This document shows, in pieces, positions 5,608-7,009 of a stretch of DNA of 7,009 bases (position 1 is the first letter of the stretch; every line of letters begins with the position of its first letter). The stretch covers positions 1 through 7,009 of the forward strand of contig JAEWHY010000577.1 in the NCBI GenBank assembly GCA_023387555.1, given 5' to 3'. Below the pieces are notes generated by a model. The model saw only the letters and a program-made list of their open reading frames with translations. It was not told the origin of the DNA and ran no database searches. Origin of the DNA: Pseudomonadota bacterium (GTDB lineage Bacteria > Pseudomonadota > Alphaproteobacteria > Rhizobiales > Xanthobacteraceae). The translations under genes and the position numbers were made by a program.

Positions 5608-6657
5608 CTATCGCGGGATCAGCACCCAGTAATCCAGATCGAGGATCACCGCCGGATCGTCCTCCTCGCCGGCCTTCAGCGGGAAGTCCTTGCACGGCTT
5701 GTCCTTGGTCGCGACCGTTCGCACGCGCAGCGCGCCGAGATCGCTCCGCTGCGGCAGTTCCGCCTTGGCCAGGATTTCCGACCAGGCGAACACGGTATTG
5801 CCCGCGAACAGCGGCGCGACATGGCGTCCGCCATTGATGCCGGCGATATGGAAGGCGTTGGCGAGGCCGTTGAATGACAGCGCGCGCGCCAGCGAAATCA
5901 CATGCCCGCCATAGATCAGACGGCGGCCGAACCGTCCCTGCCCCTCAATGTACTGATTGAAGTGGATGCGCGCGGTGTTCTGATAGAGCCGCGTCGCGAT
6001 CATGTGCTCGGCTTCTTCGACCGTGATGCCGTCAACGTGATCGATCTTCTCGCCGACGCTGTAATCGTCGAAGCGATACGCACTGCCCGCCAGCACATTG
6101 TCATAGGCACGGGGATCGAGCGGCGGACAGGCATCGCCCAGCATCTTCGGATCGAGCGCGGTCGGCAGCCGCGGAACGTGCTCGCCGGCGACGGCGGCGT
6201 TCTCGTCGCGCTTTCGCACCATCACCCAGCGGACATATTCCAGAACCTGCGTGCCGTCGGAGCGGTATCCGACCGAGCGCACGAATACGATGCCGGTCTT
6301 GCGGCTGGAATTCTCCTTCAGCCCGATCACTTCCGACACGGCGCTGAGGGTATCGCCGGGATAGACCGGCGCGAGAAAACGGCAATTGGCGTAGCCAAGA
6401 TTGGCGACGGCGTTCAGCGAGATCTCCGGCACCGTCTTGCCGAACACGATATGGAACACCAGCAGGTCGTCGATCGGCGAGCGCGGATAGCCAATGCCCT
6501 TGGCAAATGCATCCGACGATTGCACCGCGAAGCGCGCACCGAACAGACCGTTATAGAGCGCGACATCGCCGGTCGTGACCGTGCGCGGCGTAGCGTGGCG
6601 GATGCTCTGCCCGATCCGGAAGTCCTCGAAGAAATTGCCTGATATCGTCTTTGTCAT
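5608..6657 (-). CDS. mch: Mesaconyl-CoA (2-methylfumaryl-CoA) hydratase, MaoC family
   Basis: The predicted enzyme hydrates mesaconyl-CoA to beta-methylmalyl-CoA in the ethylmalonyl-CoA pathway (also used in the 3-hydroxypropionate cycle), a soluble cytoplasmic reaction. The 349-residue protein is a double hotdog. The N-terminal half (about 8-150) carries DLLVFHIVFGKTVPEISLN (64-82) and VYPGDTLSAVSEVIGLKEN (98-116). The C-terminal half (about 195-349) carries the hydratase-type segment ATRLYQNTARIHFN (221-234), then IYGGHVISLARALSFNGLAN (248-267), FAGNTVFAWSEILAK (284-298) and LGALRVRTVATKDKPC (307-322). From memory these blocks match the Rhodobacter sphaeroides enzyme closely across its whole length (about 343 residues). 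The ATG at 6655-6657 has AGGA about 10 bases upstream. A sigma-70-like promoter lies 40-67 bases upstream. The partner lyase is not in the window. An unspecified MaoC dehydratase is the fallback name. Confidence 0.85.
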   Translation of the reverse strand: MTKTISGNFFEDFRIGQSIRHATPRTVTTGDVALYNGLFGARFAVQSSDAFAKGIGYPRSPIDDLLVFHIVFGKTVPEISLNAVANLGYANCRFLAPVYPGDTLSAVSEVIGLKENSSRKTGIVFVRSVGYRSDGTQVLEYVRWVMVRKRDENAAVAGEHVPRLPTALDPKMLGDACPPLDPRAYDNVLAGSAYRFDDYSVGEKIDHVDGITVEEAEHMIATRLYQNTARIHFNQYIEGQGRFGRRLIYGGHVISLARALSFNGLANAFHIAGINGGRHVAPLFAGNTVFAWSEILAKAELPQRSDLGALRVRTVATKDKPCKDFPLKAGEEDDPAVILDLDYWVLIPR

Positions 6658-6696
6658 CGGTGTCTTGTCCTGGGCAGCCGTCGTTTTGCAGCGGTG

Positions 6697-6724
6697 GTTA
6701 TGAACCGCGTCCGAATGGCGTCAA
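6697..6724 (-). promoter_or_regulatory. Sigma-70-type promoter of the mesaconyl-CoA hydratase gene
   Basis: On the minus strand TTGACG (6724-6719) and CATAAC (6702-6697) are separated by 16 bases, matching the housekeeping consensus at five and four of six positions. A start near 6690 would give a leader of about 30 bases to the ATG. It is the best promoter visible in the window. One arm of a 13-bp inverted repeat (6725-6737) directly abuts the -35 box. Confidence 0.5.
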
Positions 6725-6868
6725 CCCCGGATCGGCGAAACAGCACATTCGTCGCGCCCAAAGATTGCGCATTTTTCACGAGGCCGTGAACGCGCAGCGC
6801 CTGCGAAACCCGATCGGCCAAGCCGCCGTAACTGCGCTCAACGAACGGCTTGGTGCGCCGATCCGGGG
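6725..6868. repeat. 13-bp perfect inverted repeat with a nested interrupted hairpin
   Basis: CCCCGGATCGGCG (6725-6737) has its exact reverse complement at 6856-6868. Nested inside, GATCGG and CCAAGCCG (6812-6825) pair with CGGCTTGG (6846-6853) and CCGATC (6858-6863), interrupted by a 4-base bulge, around a 20-base loop. The two structures share the right arm, so they are alternatives. The roughly 294-bp gap (6658-6951) has no convincing gene. It contains the hydratase promoter and must hold the leader of the exported-protein gene. A regulatory role is an inference. Confidence 0.5.
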
Positions 6869-6906
6869 CCCTCGCGCTGCGGACGAACCCTGTCGCTCGT
6901 TCCCGC

Positions 6907-6925
6907 ACGGCGGTTGTCCCGCCGT
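6907..6925 (+). other. Small hairpin just before the ribosome site of the exported-protein gene
   Basis: ACGGCGG (6907-6913) and CCGCCGT (6919-6925) form a 7-bp stem with a 5-base loop, 14 bases before the Shine-Dalgarno sequence. It is followed by TTCAAT, which is too poor a T-run for a convincing terminator. It may be a leader structure or chance in GC-rich DNA. Confidence 0.3.
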
Positions 6926-6939
6926 TTCAATAACGCATG

Positions 6940-6945
6940 AAGGAG
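6940..6945 (+). promoter_or_regulatory. Strong Shine-Dalgarno of the exported-protein gene
   Basis: AAGGAG lies 6 bases before the ATG at 6952-6954. It is the best ribosome site in the window, supports this start, and suggests a well translated product. Confidence 0.8.
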
Positions 6946-6951
6946 TGATCC

Positions 6952-7009
6952 ATGTTCAAGCGAATCCCTGTGCTGGCTGCGGTTGCCTCGCTGGCTTTGA
7001 CGGTGACCG
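6952..7009 (+). CDS. N-terminus of an exported protein, cut by the right edge
   Basis: Only 19 codons are visible: MFKRIPVLAAVASLALTVT. This is the start of a typical Sec signal peptide, with a short positive n-region (Lys3, Arg4) followed by a hydrophobic stretch rich in Ala, Leu and Val. The cleavage site would lie beyond the window, so a lipoprotein or an anchored protein cannot be excluded. The start is well supported by AAGGAG 6 bases upstream. The gene is divergent from the hydratase gene and about 294 bases away. In this kind of genome such starts belong to periplasmic binding proteins, outer-membrane proteins and many small secreted proteins, so no function is assigned. Confidence 0.75.
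   Translation, partial: MFKRIPVLAAVASLALTVT

Noticed and set aside
5902..6642. Plus-strand open frame of 246 codons opposite the hydratase gene
   Set aside because: It is a shadow of the conserved hydratase frame, with no recognisable domain and no ribosome site.
6654..6908. Minus-strand open frame of 84 codons (GTG start) whose stop overlaps the hydratase ATG as ATGA
   Set aside because: The overlap looks like coupling, but there is no clear ribosome site, the product is Arg-rich without a recognisable domain, and the best promoter of the hydratase lies inside it. It is most likely promoter DNA left open by GC bias.

Overview
The window is about 7 kb of GC-rich DNA that reads as the chromosome of an alphaproteobacterium. 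It is most likely a member of the Bradyrhizobium/Rhodopseudomonas/Afipia group (Nitrobacteraceae, Hyphomicrobiales). The basis is the strongly GC-biased third codon positions, the sdhCDAB gene order, the character of the encoded proteins, and two palindromic intergenic repeats of a kind I associate with those genomes. I could run no database search, so the lineage is an inference.

Layout from left to right: (1) the 3' end of a PhoA-type alkaline phosphatase on +. (2) A convergent gap of 178 bp with a branched palindromic repeat and a Rho-independent terminator for the operon that follows. (3) The complete succinate dehydrogenase operon sdhCDAB on -, running from about 4325 down to 868, with tight or overlapping junctions. 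(4) A 250-bp divergent intergenic region rich in inverted and direct repeats. (5) A LysR-type transcriptional regulator on +, with a TTG start. (6) A second convergent gap filled by another palindromic repeat. (7) A two-hotdog-domain MaoC-family hydratase on -, which I assign as mesaconyl-CoA (2-methylfumaryl-CoA) hydratase, with a recognisable sigma-70-type promoter. (8) A divergent intergenic region of about 294 bp with a 13-bp inverted repeat. (9) The first 19 codons of an exported protein on +.

Functionally the core is central carbon metabolism. SdhCDAB oxidises succinate to fumarate at the membrane and feeds electrons to ubiquinone. Mesaconyl-CoA hydratase is a late step of the ethylmalonyl-CoA pathway, whose propionyl-CoA product is normally converted to succinyl-CoA and so leads to succinate. 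The regulator sits between the two and is divergent from sdhC, so it could control sdh, itself, or the hydratase. That regulatory link is an inference from position and from the repeats, not something the sequence proves.

I found no evidence of a mobile element, CRISPR array, tRNA/rRNA gene, defence system or other clearly new system. The most interesting non-coding signal is the mirrored 15-bp element (one mismatch) flanking a T-N11-A dyad between sdhC and the lysR-type gene.
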